This document shows positions 21,648 through 29,711 of a stretch of DNA of 38,932 nt, one piece after another; position 1 is the first letter of the stretch; each line of letters starts with the position of its first letter. The translations under genes were made by a program, and so were the position numbers. Source of the DNA: Pelagibacterium lentulum. Lineage in GTDB: Bacteria; Pseudomonadota; Alphaproteobacteria; Rhizobiales; Devosiaceae. The notes beneath the pieces were generated by a model. It worked only from the letters and a program-made list of their open reading frames with translations. It was not told the DNA's origin and did not search any database. The stretch covers positions 1 to 38,932 of the forward strand of contig NZ_RZMW01000011.1 in assembly GCF_003992625.1 (NCBI RefSeq), in the 5' to 3' direction.

Positions 21648-23030
21648 ATGAACGCATTGACCACTATCGGCAACGCGGCCACCCGTAGCCTTGCCACCAT
21701 GTTCCCCGGCTTCTTTGTCGGCGCCAAGCACAACACGTACCGTGATTTCGGATATCCCGAAACGCTCACCTTCGATCTGCTCTACAAAATGTACCTTCGC
21801 AACGGCATCGCCCATGCGATGGTCAACAAGACCATTCTCAAGACGTGGGAGTCCATGCCGTACCTGCTCGAAAAAGAGCGGGATGGGTCCGAGAATGGCA
21901 CCAAGAAGGAAACCGCGCTCGAAAGGGAAATTCGGGTCCGCTTCGATGACCTGCGGTTCTGGGCAAGGCTGGCCGACGCTGACCGTATGGCGCTTGTTGG
22001 TGGGTATGCCGGGGTGCTTCTGAGCTTTCGTGATAACGGGCGCTGGCAAGACCCTGTGGATCGCGTTCCGGGCGGTCTGGACGGCATTGCCAAAATAATC
22101 CCGGCATGGGCTGGGCAGCTTGAGGTTTCCGAATGGGACACTGATCCGCAGTCGGAAACCTATGGCGAGCCAAAAATGTACCAGTTCAACGAGGCCAACG
22201 TTGAGACTGGAAAGGCGAACAATCGCCAGATGCTTGTTCACCCCGACCGCGTAGTGATCTGGTCGCGCGATGAGACGGTGCACTCCGATTCCATGCTTGA
22301 GCCGGGTTACAACGACCTGATGACGCTGGAGAAGATCAGCGGGGCAGGTGGCGAGGGGTTCTGGAAGAACGCCAAGTCAGCCCCAGTGCTTGAGGTCGAC
22401 AAGGAAGCCAAGATTGCCGATATGGCCAAGGCTATGGGCGTAGCGCAGACCGACATTGCCGATAAGATGAATGAACAGGTCGCGGACTGGCAGAAGGGCT
22501 TTGACCAGCTTCTGATGCTCCAGGGCATGAGCGCAAAGACCCTTGGCGTGACCCTGCCCAGCCCGGAACACTTCTGGGCCGCTCCATTGCAAGGCGCCGC
22601 GGCATCGGTGCCCATCCCGGTTAAAATCCTCGTGGGCAACCAGATCGGGGAGCGGGCCAGCACAGAAGACGCCAATGAATGGGCGCAGACGAACATGTCA
22701 CGCCGCGCCAATGAGGTCGTGCCGATCATCATGGCGATGGTGAAGCGGTTTGTTCGGTTCGGCATCCTGCCCACTGGCAAAGATTGGTATTTGGACTGGG
22801 CCGATCTGACTGAGGCATCGATGGGCGAAAAGATCGAGCGCGCCGACAAGATGGCCGATGTGAACCAGAAGATGAAGGACTCGGGCGAGGTAGTGTTCAC
22901 CTCCGAGGAAATCCGCTTTGCGGTTGGCTATGAGCCATTGAGCGAGGCCGACAAGTTCCGCGATGACCCTAACGATGATGCGATTGACGCATTGCCGCCC
23001 CCATCAGACCCGGCAGAAGACGCCGCCTGA
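21648..23030 (+). CDS. Portal protein (DUF1073 type)
   Basis: 460 residues. LYKMYLRNGIAHAMVNKTIL, the block LEPGYNDLMTLEKISGAGGE and LPSPEHFWAAPLQGAAASVP are hallmarks of the DUF1073 portal family (Pfam now relates it to the Acb1 N-terminal domain). It should form the twelve-subunit ring through which DNA enters the head. It follows terL by eight bases, in the usual terminase-portal order. Confidence 0.9.
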   Translation: MNALTTIGNAATRSLATMFPGFFVGAKHNTYRDFGYPETLTFDLLYKMYLRNGIAHAMVNKTILKTWESMPYLLEKERDGSENGTKKETALEREIRVRFDDLRFWARLADADRMALVGGYAGVLLSFRDNGRWQDPVDRVPGGLDGIAKIIPAWAGQLEVSEWDTDPQSETYGEPKMYQFNEANVETGKANNRQMLVHPDRVVIWSRDETVHSDSMLEPGYNDLMTLEKISGAGGEGFWKNAKSAPVLEVDKEAKIADMAKAMGVAQTDIADKMNEQVADWQKGFDQLLMLQGMSAKTLGVTLPSPEHFWAAPLQGAAASVPIPVKILVGNQIGERASTEDANEWAQTNMSRRANEVVPIIMAMVKRFVRFGILPTGKDWYLDWADLTEASMGEKIERADKMADVNQKMKDSGEVVFTSEEIRFAVGYEPLSEADKFRDDPNDDAIDALPPPSDPAEDAA

Positions 23031-23050
23031 CCAACACCGGAGAGAAACCA

Positions 23051-24199
23051 GTGCCCCAGACAGTCCGTGTCAATGTGCGGGCGGTCGCGAACGCGGCTGC
23101 CGTGCGCAAGACCAAGCGCAATGGGCGTGACGTGATTATCGTCCCGTCCGCCACAATGCCCGATGATGTCGTTATGAACGGATCGCAGGGCAAGGTGCTC
23201 TATCCCGCCGATGAGATCGCCAATTCATACCGCCAGCTTGAGCGCACCCCGGCACCCCTTGGGCACCCAATGGTCAACGGAAAGTTCGTTTCGGCCCGTG
23301 ACCCCGAGGGCATAAACCTCGGTTATATCGGCGCTTGGAATGAGAACGTGCGCCAAGAGGATGGCCGGGTTCTGCTCGATAAGGTGATTGACGTTGAGGT
23401 CGCGAATCGGAGCGAGGGCGGCAAGGCGGTTCTCGCTGCTATCGAGGCAGGCGGTCCGATCCACACCAGCACTGGATTGCTGTGCAAGCTGGAGCCCGTC
23501 CAGAACAACAAGACCTATGCCAAGATCGCCCGCAGTCTCGTATGGGATCATGACGCCATCCTTCTCAACGAGGAAGGCGCCGCCACCCCTGAGCAGGGCG
23601 TCGGCATGCTGGTGAACGCCAATGGCGAATCCGAAGAAATCGAGGTCATCAACTCGTCCCTGACGGACGTGCTTGACCAAGAGATCGACTATGCGGGGCA
23701 CCGTCTAGTCGAAGCTCTCACGCGCCGGGAACATGCCGGGGTTTGGGAGCGCATCAAGACCGCAATCATGGATGCCTTTGTGGGCACCGAGCGGGAACCC
23801 TCTGTCAATCGAAAGGAAGACGACATGGCTGTCTCTGATGAGCAGTTCAAGGCGCTTTCCGATGAGGTGAAGACCCTCTCGGAAAGCGTTTCTGCCGAAA
23901 ACCTCGGCAAGGCCATTGGTGAGGCTGTTGCCAATGCGGTCAAGCCGCTGGTCGACGCCCAGGCCGAAATCACCGCCAACCAGAAGGCCAAAGACGATGC
24001 CGAATTGACGGAACTTCGCGAGAAGATCGTCAAGGCAAACCTCATGGACGAGGCCGCAGCCGGCGAACTCACCCTGAACGCTGCTCGCGCCCTTGCCCCC
24101 AAGGCTGAACCTGGTCAAGCCGCCGCCCTGAACGGGGCGTTCAAGGGCAATAACGACAAGAAAGCGGGCTTCAAGCTGCCTGCTGGCGAAAAGGAGTAA
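23051..24199 (+). CDS. DUF2213 head-maturation/scaffold protein
   Basis: 382 residues. The N-terminal 190 match the DUF2213 type (RTPAPLGHPMVNGKFVSARD; GPIHTSTGLLCKLEP), thought to act as a prohead protease or internal head protein. The C-terminal third (from residue 259) is a helical, coiled-coil scaffold-like domain. A strong internal ribosome-binding site and ATG at 23825 suggest the scaffold part is also made alone. It lies between portal and capsid genes. Confidence 0.85.
   Translation: MPQTVRVNVRAVANAAAVRKTKRNGRDVIIVPSATMPDDVVMNGSQGKVLYPADEIANSYRQLERTPAPLGHPMVNGKFVSARDPEGINLGYIGAWNENVRQEDGRVLLDKVIDVEVANRSEGGKAVLAAIEAGGPIHTSTGLLCKLEPVQNNKTYAKIARSLVWDHDAILLNEEGAATPEQGVGMLVNANGESEEIEVINSSLTDVLDQEIDYAGHRLVEALTRREHAGVWERIKTAIMDAFVGTEREPSVNRKEDDMAVSDEQFKALSDEVKTLSESVSAENLGKAIGEAVANAVKPLVDAQAEITANQKAKDDAELTELREKIVKANLMDEAAAGELTLNAARALAPKAEPGQAAALNGAFKGNNDKKAGFKLPAGEKE
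23825..24199 (+). CDS. Nested in-frame scaffold protein, 124 residues
   Basis: An in-frame ATG at codon 259 of the DUF2213 gene, preceded by GAAAGGAAGACGAC. The product (MAVSDEQFKALSDEVKTLSE...) is a helical coiled coil that ends with the same C-terminus. This repeats the lambda C/Nu3 design, in which a protease gene contains an independent scaffold start. Independent synthesis is inferred from the site, not observed. Confidence 0.55.
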   Translation: MAVSDEQFKALSDEVKTLSESVSAENLGKAIGEAVANAVKPLVDAQAEITANQKAKDDAELTELREKIVKANLMDEAAAGELTLNAARALAPKAEPGQAAALNGAFKGNNDKKAGFKLPAGEKE

Positions 24200-24205
24200 G
24201 CCGAC

Positions 24206-24712
24206 ATGGCACGCTACAATCGCATTCATCTGGGCCCGGCCCGCAAGAACGATCCGCAGGTTCGTGAAGCGGAAGCCGGAGCAAGCTCGACCATCCTTCC
24301 CGGCACGTTTGTCGTGCTGTCCTCGGGGCGGTTCGTCAACGCTGGTGCCGAAACGGTCGGCAAGCTCTGGCTGGCGCAGGAAAACTATCTCGCCATGAAG
24401 GGCGTGGACGTTGCCTACGGTGCCTATGCAGCCGGTCCTCCGGTTGTGCGCGGCGATACCGTTCTGGGCCTCGAACTTGAGGGCGACACTCACTACGCCG
24501 CCGTCATCGCTACCGGCACGAATATCACCGCCGTGGGTACCCCGCTCAAACTTGCGGCTGGCGGCAAGCTCGCCATTGCAACGCCGGGCGAGGACAATAT
24601 CGTCGCGTTTTCCGACGAGGTTTACAACAACAACACTGGTGCCGACCAGCTGATCCGCATTCGTGTCTCGGGCATTCCGGGTGCACAGGGTCCGCAGGGC
24701 GAGGCTGGTTAA
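24206..24712 (+). CDS. Putative head decoration protein
   Basis: 168 residues, mainly beta with AGASSTILPGTFVVLSSGRF, located directly before the major capsid gene, where decoration or head-stabilising proteins of DUF2190 or gpD type normally lie. The C-terminus ends GIPGAQGPQGEAG, a short collagen-like Gly-x-y run, unusual for this class. The assignment rests on position and general character. Confidence 0.7.
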   Translation: MARYNRIHLGPARKNDPQVREAEAGASSTILPGTFVVLSSGRFVNAGAETVGKLWLAQENYLAMKGVDVAYGAYAAGPPVVRGDTVLGLELEGDTHYAAVIATGTNITAVGTPLKLAAGGKLAIATPGEDNIVAFSDEVYNNNTGADQLIRIRVSGIPGAQGPQGEAG

Positions 24713-24737
24713 TCGCGGTCGATAAGGAGAAAACCCG

Positions 24738-25808
24738 ATGCGCTATTTTGACGAAAGCCTCGTCGCCAACTCTCGCCCCCACCGTCAATGGTGGAATGAG
24801 GTTGGCGCTCAGCGCGAGGCATTCCATATCCACGAGGAAAACCTGGCCGAACTGGCGTCGAGCACTGGTCTTGTGACCAACTCGGCCGCCGTTCTGCCGC
24901 GTGACGCCTGGCTGGAAATGGACACCATTACTCGCCGCGTAATGCGCGACGATGAAGGCCAGACCTATATGGCCGATCTGATGCCCTTGGCCCGCCCGGT
25001 CCATATTGGCAAGATCGTCTTTGGCAACCGCGTTTCGAGCGATGCTGGCACGGTTCGCCGGTCTCTCTCGGGCAAGGTGCCAGAGGTGATCGATAAGGTC
25101 ACTTACGACTACCGCAACACCCTCGTGCCGATCTTCAACACCGGCTATGGCCGGTCGTGGCGCGAGTGGAACACGCTGCAATCTGAGAACTTCGACGCCC
25201 TGTCGGACGATCAGGAAGCACACACCGCGAAGATCCGCGAGGATCAGGCCGACTATGCGCTCGACGGCGACGATACGCTGACATTCGAGGGCACTACTGG
25301 TTACGGTATTCGCACCCACCCGCTGTCCAAGTCCATCAATCTGGGTTCGGCTGTTGGTGGGGCGAATATCGACCTCGCATCCACTTCAACCACTGCTGAT
25401 GAAATTGATGCATTCTTCACCGGTCCGTTCGGTGCCATGCTGGATGCCAACCTCATCACTGAGCCGGTGAACCTCTATATCTCGCCGGAAATCGCCCGCA
25501 ACTGGGATCGCCAGTATTCGGGTTCTGCGGGGTTCAAGGGTGGTCGCATCATGGACTTTGTGCTGACCAATCGCCGTATCAGGAAGATCGGCGTAACTTA
25601 CAAGTTGAGCGGAAACCAGTTCTTCGGCTTTGTGCCGAACGCGAACTATATCCGCCCGTTGGTCGGCATGGCAGTCAACACCACAGCGGCTGTTCGGCTC
25701 AACCCGGTAGATGACTACAATTTCCTCCTTATGGGGGCGATGGGTCTGGAAATCCGGGCCGACTTCAACGGCAAAGCTGGAGTGTTCTACTCGGTAGTCG
25801 TGAACTAA
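24738..25808 (+). CDS. Major capsid protein
   Basis: 356 residues with the HK97-fold sequence style of siphovirus capsids: an N-terminal arm, a central domain (SGKVPEVIDKVTYDYRNTLV) and a C-terminal part (RKIGVTYKLSGNQFFGFVPN; NPVDDYNFLLMGAMGLEIRA). It resembles the DUF6260-type capsid group; no cleavage site is proposed. It follows the decoration protein gene by 25 bases and ends just before a strong terminator. Confidence 0.85.
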   Translation: MRYFDESLVANSRPHRQWWNEVGAQREAFHIHEENLAELASSTGLVTNSAAVLPRDAWLEMDTITRRVMRDDEGQTYMADLMPLARPVHIGKIVFGNRVSSDAGTVRRSLSGKVPEVIDKVTYDYRNTLVPIFNTGYGRSWREWNTLQSENFDALSDDQEAHTAKIREDQADYALDGDDTLTFEGTTGYGIRTHPLSKSINLGSAVGGANIDLASTSTTADEIDAFFTGPFGAMLDANLITEPVNLYISPEIARNWDRQYSGSAGFKGGRIMDFVLTNRRIRKIGVTYKLSGNQFFGFVPNANYIRPLVGMAVNTTAAVRLNPVDDYNFLLMGAMGLEIRADFNGKAGVFYSVVVN

Positions 25809-25832
25809 GCCGCTCTACTGGCGAGCATTATG

Positions 25833-25859
25833 AAGGGGCCGGGTCTCTGGCCCCTTTTT
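25833..25859 (+). terminator. Rho-independent terminator after the capsid gene
   Basis: AAGGGGCC and GGCCCCTT pair as an 8-bp stem around an 8-base loop, followed by further T residues (25855-25859). It lies 25 bases after the capsid stop. Partial termination here would keep capsid transcripts more abundant than those of the connector and tail genes. Confidence 0.9.
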
Positions 25860-25896
25860 GTATGCCCACACTCCACCACATGAAAGGATCGCTGCA

Positions 25897-26223
25897 ATGC
25901 GTATCGAAATCACTGCCAAGGGAATTTACGGCGTCAATGGCGAAATACCTGTCGGCACCGAACTGACCGTCAAGGAAGAACCCAAGGGCTGGGGCGGTCG
26001 CTACCGGGTAATATCGGGCGGGGCTGGCGGGAAGTCCGCTGTAACCAACCCGGCGGGCGGTGATGCACCCAAGACCGCTGTGGAAGTCCTCGCGATGGCC
26101 ACTGATGGCACACACTTCCAGACCTTTGCCGCTGAGGCCCGCAAGCTTCTGGGCGACAAGACGCCGAGCAGCAAGGACGAAATCGTCAAGGCGCTCGAAG
26201 AACTGGCGACGAAGCCTGAATAA
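25897..26223 (+). CDS. Head-region protein, 108 residues, unknown
   Basis: An N-terminal beta barrel-like stretch (IPVGTELTVKEEPKGWGGRY) precedes a helical C-terminus (KTPSSKDEIVKALEELATKP) that resembles small head-associated proteins. GAAAGGA lies upstream of the ATG at 25897. It is the first gene after the capsid terminator. Confidence 0.65.
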   Translation: MRIEITAKGIYGVNGEIPVGTELTVKEEPKGWGGRYRVISGGAGGKSAVTNPAGGDAPKTAVEVLAMATDGTHFQTFAAEARKLLGDKTPSSKDEIVKALEELATKPE

Positions 26224-26277
26224 CATTGGGCGCGGGCAACTGCGCTCATACCCTCCATTCCAGCCACAGGGGCGGTC

Positions 26278-26691
26278 ATGTACGGCACGATAGAGGATTG
26301 GCGCGCATATGCCCTTGCGCGGGGAGACAATGCCCCCACACAGGCTTCTGACACGCTGGCAACCGCCGCGCTGGTGCGGGCAAGCGATTATATCCGCTTC
26401 CATTACGTCGAGCATTTCCTGCCTCATTGTGACGCCTCAATGCCCTTTGTCGAGGAAGCGACCTATATTGCCGCAAGCCTTGAACTGGCAACGCCGGGTT
26501 TCTTCTCCACCAATATCGTGCCCAACGAGGCTATTGCCGAAGTTGCTGCCGGTAGTGCTCGGGTGAAATTCCGCGACGGCGCCGACCCTGTGGCCGGTGC
26601 CGTTCCTGTCGTGACCATGATTGATGCAATGCTCGCGGGCTGCATGCCGAAAGACGTTCAGTGCATCGGTATCTGGGCTATTGGCCCATGA
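26278..26691 (+). CDS. Head-tail connector (adaptor) protein
   Basis: 137 residues. ATAALVRASDYIRFHYVEHF and EEATYIAASLELATPGFFST are typical of the DnaT-like/gp6-like adaptor family that docks to the portal in siphoviruses. It lies where adaptors normally sit and is coupled to the next gene by an ATGA overlap. Confidence 0.75.
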   Translation: MYGTIEDWRAYALARGDNAPTQASDTLATAALVRASDYIRFHYVEHFLPHCDASMPFVEEATYIAASLELATPGFFSTNIVPNEAIAEVAAGSARVKFRDGADPVAGAVPVVTMIDAMLAGCMPKDVQCIGIWAIGP

Positions 26692-27056
26692 CCTCGCTTC
26701 TCGAAGGCCGCATTGCCGATCTTATCCAGAGCGGGCTTGAGGCAGGCAAACTGGTCTATGACATTCAGTTTCACAGGGACGGTGCGATCATCCCGCCCGC
26801 CAATCCTTGGGAAGACCCGACATACGGACCGCCTATCGACCATGTATGCCGGGGCTTTGTCGATGATTATAGCACAATGCTCATTGCTCAGAGCGTGGTG
26901 CAAATCGGAGATCGCAAGATAAACATCGTTGCTAATACGCTGCCGGTCGTTCCCGAGCCTGGGGATAAAATTACGGCTCAGGGTCAGACGTTCTTGGTTA
27001 TCACGGTCAAACGCGATCCGGCCACGGCGATGTGGGAATTGCAGGGGCGTAGCTAA
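26688..27056 (+). CDS. Head-closure (stopper) protein
   Basis: 122 residues, mostly beta (VDDYSTMLIAQSVVQIGDRK; EPGDKITAQGQTFLVITVKR), as expected of a stopper following the adaptor. The N-terminal helix is LLEGRIADLIQSGLEAGKL. Assignment is from gene order and fold character. It overlaps the preceding gene (ATGA) and touches the next. Confidence 0.65.
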   Translation: MTSLLEGRIADLIQSGLEAGKLVYDIQFHRDGAIIPPANPWEDPTYGPPIDHVCRGFVDDYSTMLIAQSVVQIGDRKINIVANTLPVVPEPGDKITAQGQTFLVITVKRDPATAMWELQGRS

Positions 27057-28159
27057 TGGCGAGACGGCCAACCCGCGCACAGCTTCGCAGGCAGATACGA
27101 GCCATCATCGATGAGTTCGACCCGCAGGCTCAGGCCGCGTTCATGGATAGCGTGAACGAAATCACGTCCGGCATAGCGCTCGCGGCGCTTGTCGAGGCGC
27201 TCAGAGCGCGAGACGTAGAGGCGGCGGTTCGTGCCCTCAATATCGATGGTGCGGCGTTCACGCCTTTGCGCAGGGCCTTGGAGCAAGCCTATTACGCAGG
27301 CGGGGCAGGGACCGTGGCAGCAATGCCGACCTTGCGCACCGTCAGTGGCCAGCAGATAGCCTTGCGCTTTGATGTGGCGTTCCCGCGCGCTGAGCATCGT
27401 ATTCGTGACTTGGCGGGCGGGTTCATCACTCGCATGACTGAGGAAATGCGCGGACTGGCTCGCACCGTCATTGCCGATGGATATGCTTTGGGCCGTGGCC
27501 CGAACACCATTGCCTATGATCTGGCAGGCAGAATAAACCGGGCAACCGGTCGAAGGTCTGGCGGAATCCTCGGGCTATCTGGCCCGCAGTACGAGTATGT
27601 ACGGACAATGCGGGAAGCCTTGGCAAATGGTCCCGGAATATTTCGGCGCCCAAATGGCGATCCGGTATTCTGGATAAAGCGTGATGGCACACTCGGGACG
27701 ACATTGACACGTCGCGATCACCGTTTCGATGGCACGATCATCAAGGCGATCCGCGAAGGCAAGCCAGTTCCGGCGGATATGGTTTCGCGCATCACTGGGC
27801 GGTACAGCGATCGATTGCTCCTTACTCGGGCTGAGGTTGTTGCTCGAACCGAAGTTGGCGAGGCCGTCATGGCTTCCAAGCGTGAGGCGTTCATTCAGGG
27901 CTTGGAGAAGACCGGATATACCGAGCAGGCCGTAACACGCCGCTGGAAGCACTCCGGGCGCAGAGGAAAGCACGCTCGCGACCAGCACATTGCTATGAAT
28001 AATGTCGAGGTAAAAGGGCTCAGTGAGCCTTATACGCTACCTGACGGAACACGCATGATGCACCCGCTGGATTCGTCCCTCGGGGCTGGGCCAGATCAGA
28101 TAGTTTCGTGCGCTTGCGATGAGGAAATTTTGCTGGATTTCAGTGAGGGCGTGACCTGA
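27056..28159 (+). CDS. Mu F-like head morphogenesis protein
   Basis: 367 residues. The C-terminal region (RAEVVARTEVGEAVMASKRE; then RRWKHSGRRGKHARDQHIAM) is the Mu gpF-like minor head domain, ending in a conserved PDQIVSCACDEEI cysteine block. These proteins are minor head components. In this genome it lies after the connectors rather than next to the portal. Confidence 0.85.
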   Translation: MARRPTRAQLRRQIRAIIDEFDPQAQAAFMDSVNEITSGIALAALVEALRARDVEAAVRALNIDGAAFTPLRRALEQAYYAGGAGTVAAMPTLRTVSGQQIALRFDVAFPRAEHRIRDLAGGFITRMTEEMRGLARTVIADGYALGRGPNTIAYDLAGRINRATGRRSGGILGLSGPQYEYVRTMREALANGPGIFRRPNGDPVFWIKRDGTLGTTLTRRDHRFDGTIIKAIREGKPVPADMVSRITGRYSDRLLLTRAEVVARTEVGEAVMASKREAFIQGLEKTGYTEQAVTRRWKHSGRRGKHARDQHIAMNNVEVKGLSEPYTLPDGTRMMHPLDSSLGAGPDQIVSCACDEEILLDFSEGVT

Positions 28160-28566
28160 TGGCTGGCTCGTTTTCTGCCACGGTATCGGCGTGGGCGCAA
28201 AAGTCCGAACAGCGCATGACTGCCGTGGCGCGTGAATCTGCCCAGACGCTGGCAAGCGAAATACGCAAGCCAGTTGGCGAGGGCGGGAGAATGCCCGTCA
28301 TCACCGGCAACTTAAGACGGTCACTGCTCGCCTCGACAACCGCGATGCCGACTATCCAGCGCGATCAGCGTGAGTTCCCGGACAATGAGGAGCAAATCAC
28401 GCTCGAAATTGCAGGGTGGGAAATGGGAACGCCGCTCTACCTTGGCTTCCAGGCAGCTTATTCTCGGGTGCGGGAGTACGATTACGGATTTGTCGCTATG
28501 AGCGCGCAACGCTGGCAGCAAATTGTCGATGAAAGCGCCCGGATTATTCAGTCTCGGGTGGGTTAA
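28159..28566 (+). CDS. HK97 gp10-like tail-completion protein
   Basis: 135 residues with the gp10-type pattern: an N-terminal amphipathic helix (SAWAQKSEQRMTAVARESAQ), MPVITGNLRRSLLAS, and C-terminal LGFQAAYSRVREYDYGFVAM. Such proteins sit at the head-tail joint. The start is coupled to the preceding gene. Its last 23 bases overlap the opposite-strand gene at 28544. Confidence 0.8.
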   Translation: MAGSFSATVSAWAQKSEQRMTAVARESAQTLASEIRKPVGEGGRMPVITGNLRRSLLASTTAMPTIQRDQREFPDNEEQITLEIAGWEMGTPLYLGFQAAYSRVREYDYGFVAMSAQRWQQIVDESARIIQSRVG

Positions 28567-28747
28567 CCCCGTCGCCTTCGTTGAGGATTATCCACGCCCG
28601 CTGCATCTGCTCGATTTGGCGGATCATCGTGGCGACAACTTGTCGGCCTTCTTCTGTATCGCAGACGCGCCCCTGACATTGCAGCCACATGTTGTGGAGC
28701 ATTTCATGGATTTCGGCTTCATCTGTGAGGGGCGGCTTATCTGACAT
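28544..28747 (-). CDS. Possible leftward 67-residue protein in the tail operon
   Basis: MSDKPPLTDEAEIHEMLHNM leads an acidic helical protein with a second helix RQVVATMIRQIEQMQRAWII. It fills an otherwise empty 200-base gap, but no clear ribosome-binding site precedes the ATG. If real it is inserted cargo running against the late operon, like the gene at 29260. Function unknown. Confidence 0.42.
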   Translation of the reverse strand: MSDKPPLTDEAEIHEMLHNMWLQCQGRVCDTEEGRQVVATMIRQIEQMQRAWIILNEGDGVNPPETE

Positions 28748-28777
28748 TGGTGCAAACCATAAACGAGAGTTCAGTGC

Positions 28778-29215
28778 ATGGCTACGCCAAACACCAACAG
28801 CAAGATTTGGCAGGCATTGCGTGAGCGTATTCTAACGCTCCCATTGCCAGCGGATATGCCCATATTGTGGCCAGCGCGTCTCAAGGAGCTTCCAAAAGAA
28901 TGGTGCCTTGAGATTACTCACCTTGTGAATCGTCCCGGCCGAGTTTTCATCGGATCCGATGCTCCGCACCAAAGGCTTGGAATTCTCCAGATCGGCCTGC
29001 TTACGGAGATAAACTCGAAATACGACGATCAGTTGTCTCGCTTGACCGAATTGGCCGGTAACATAGCTGATCATTTCCCCACGGATTTGCGCATGTCCTA
29101 TGGCGGTGTGTCTGTCCGCGTTACCGAAGCCCCCGAAGTCGCAACATCGTTCAAGGACGAAAAGCGCAGTCGCATCGTCACGCCAGTAAGCGTGAGGTGG
29201 CAGGCATGGGCATAG
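28778..29215 (+). CDS. Tail terminator protein (DUF4128 type)
   Basis: 145 residues. The alpha-beta layout (KIWQALRERILTLPLPADMP; LGILQIGLLTEINSKYDDQL; IADHFPTDLRM) is that of siphovirus tail terminators of the DUF4128 class, which cap the tail tube. It lies between the neck and the tube gene, as expected. Confidence 0.75.
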   Translation: MATPNTNSKIWQALRERILTLPLPADMPILWPARLKELPKEWCLEITHLVNRPGRVFIGSDAPHQRLGILQIGLLTEINSKYDDQLSRLTELAGNIADHFPTDLRMSYGGVSVRVTEAPEVATSFKDEKRSRIVTPVSVRWQAWA

Positions 29216-29259
29216 CAACACTAGATAAGCTGCTTGCAGCGTAGGAGGCGGCGTGACGC

Positions 29260-29571
29260 CTAATGAGTTTCTTGCCCAGGTTCTGAGCGAACTATCTCTA
29301 CCGACGCCCCGGTGTCCGCTTGAAGCTGATCCATGTGTTGCTTCACGCGCTGCGCGATCCTCTCATAAACCAAGGCTGACCCTGGTACATGACGATTGCG
29401 TTTTGCGAGGTCTTCCAGATGACCGTGCTCGTCACCCAGGATCATCACAGCCTCACTTGCGGTTAGTTTGTTCAAATTGACCAGCCGCAAGATCAGCCGA
29501 CAAGTCATGTCCGCCGTTGCGATACTGACGCCCGCAACCTGCTCGACCAGTTGTTTTTGCTGATAGTCCAT
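29260..29571 (-). CDS. Leftward helical protein inserted before the tail tube gene
   Basis: 103 residues, entirely helical (MDYQQKQLVEQVAGVSIATA; LTASEAVMILGDEHGHLEDL; ALVYERIAQRVKQHMDQLQA). TGGAGGGACGG directly precedes the ATG, nearly identical to the leader of the secreted-protein gene at 31608. It opposes the late operon and so needs its own promoter; probably lysogen-expressed cargo. No domain recognised. Confidence 0.65.
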   Translation of the reverse strand: MDYQQKQLVEQVAGVSIATADMTCRLILRLVNLNKLTASEAVMILGDEHGHLEDLAKRNRHVPGSALVYERIAQRVKQHMDQLQADTGASVEIVRSEPGQETH

Positions 29572-29668
29572 CCGTCCCTCCAGTTTGACCCTTGCATCAA
29601 ACCAGACACCTCCGGATGAGTCACCAGGAACAAAGGCGGATCTGTAACACCAACCTAATCAACCCTTG

Positions 29669-29694
29669 CGGCGGTCCATTTGGGCCGCTTTTTT
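29669..29694 (+). terminator. Probable terminator before the tail tube gene
   Basis: GCGGC (29669-29673) pairs with GCCGC (29684-29688), followed by six T. The loop of about ten bases can pair further. It lies 18 bases before the tail tube gene and would attenuate rightward transcripts. Confidence 0.6.
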
Positions 29695-29711
29695 CATGAA
29701 AGGAACATGAA

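Noticed and set aside
23225-23701. Leftward 158-codon reading in the DUF2213 gene
   Set aside because: Antisense to a well-supported gene, with no start signals.
29253-29480. 75-codon rightward reading from a GTG after AGGAGG
   Set aside because: Only the first 18 or so residues look natural; the rest is antisense to the 29260-29571 gene. Noted as a possible remnant, not called as a gene.
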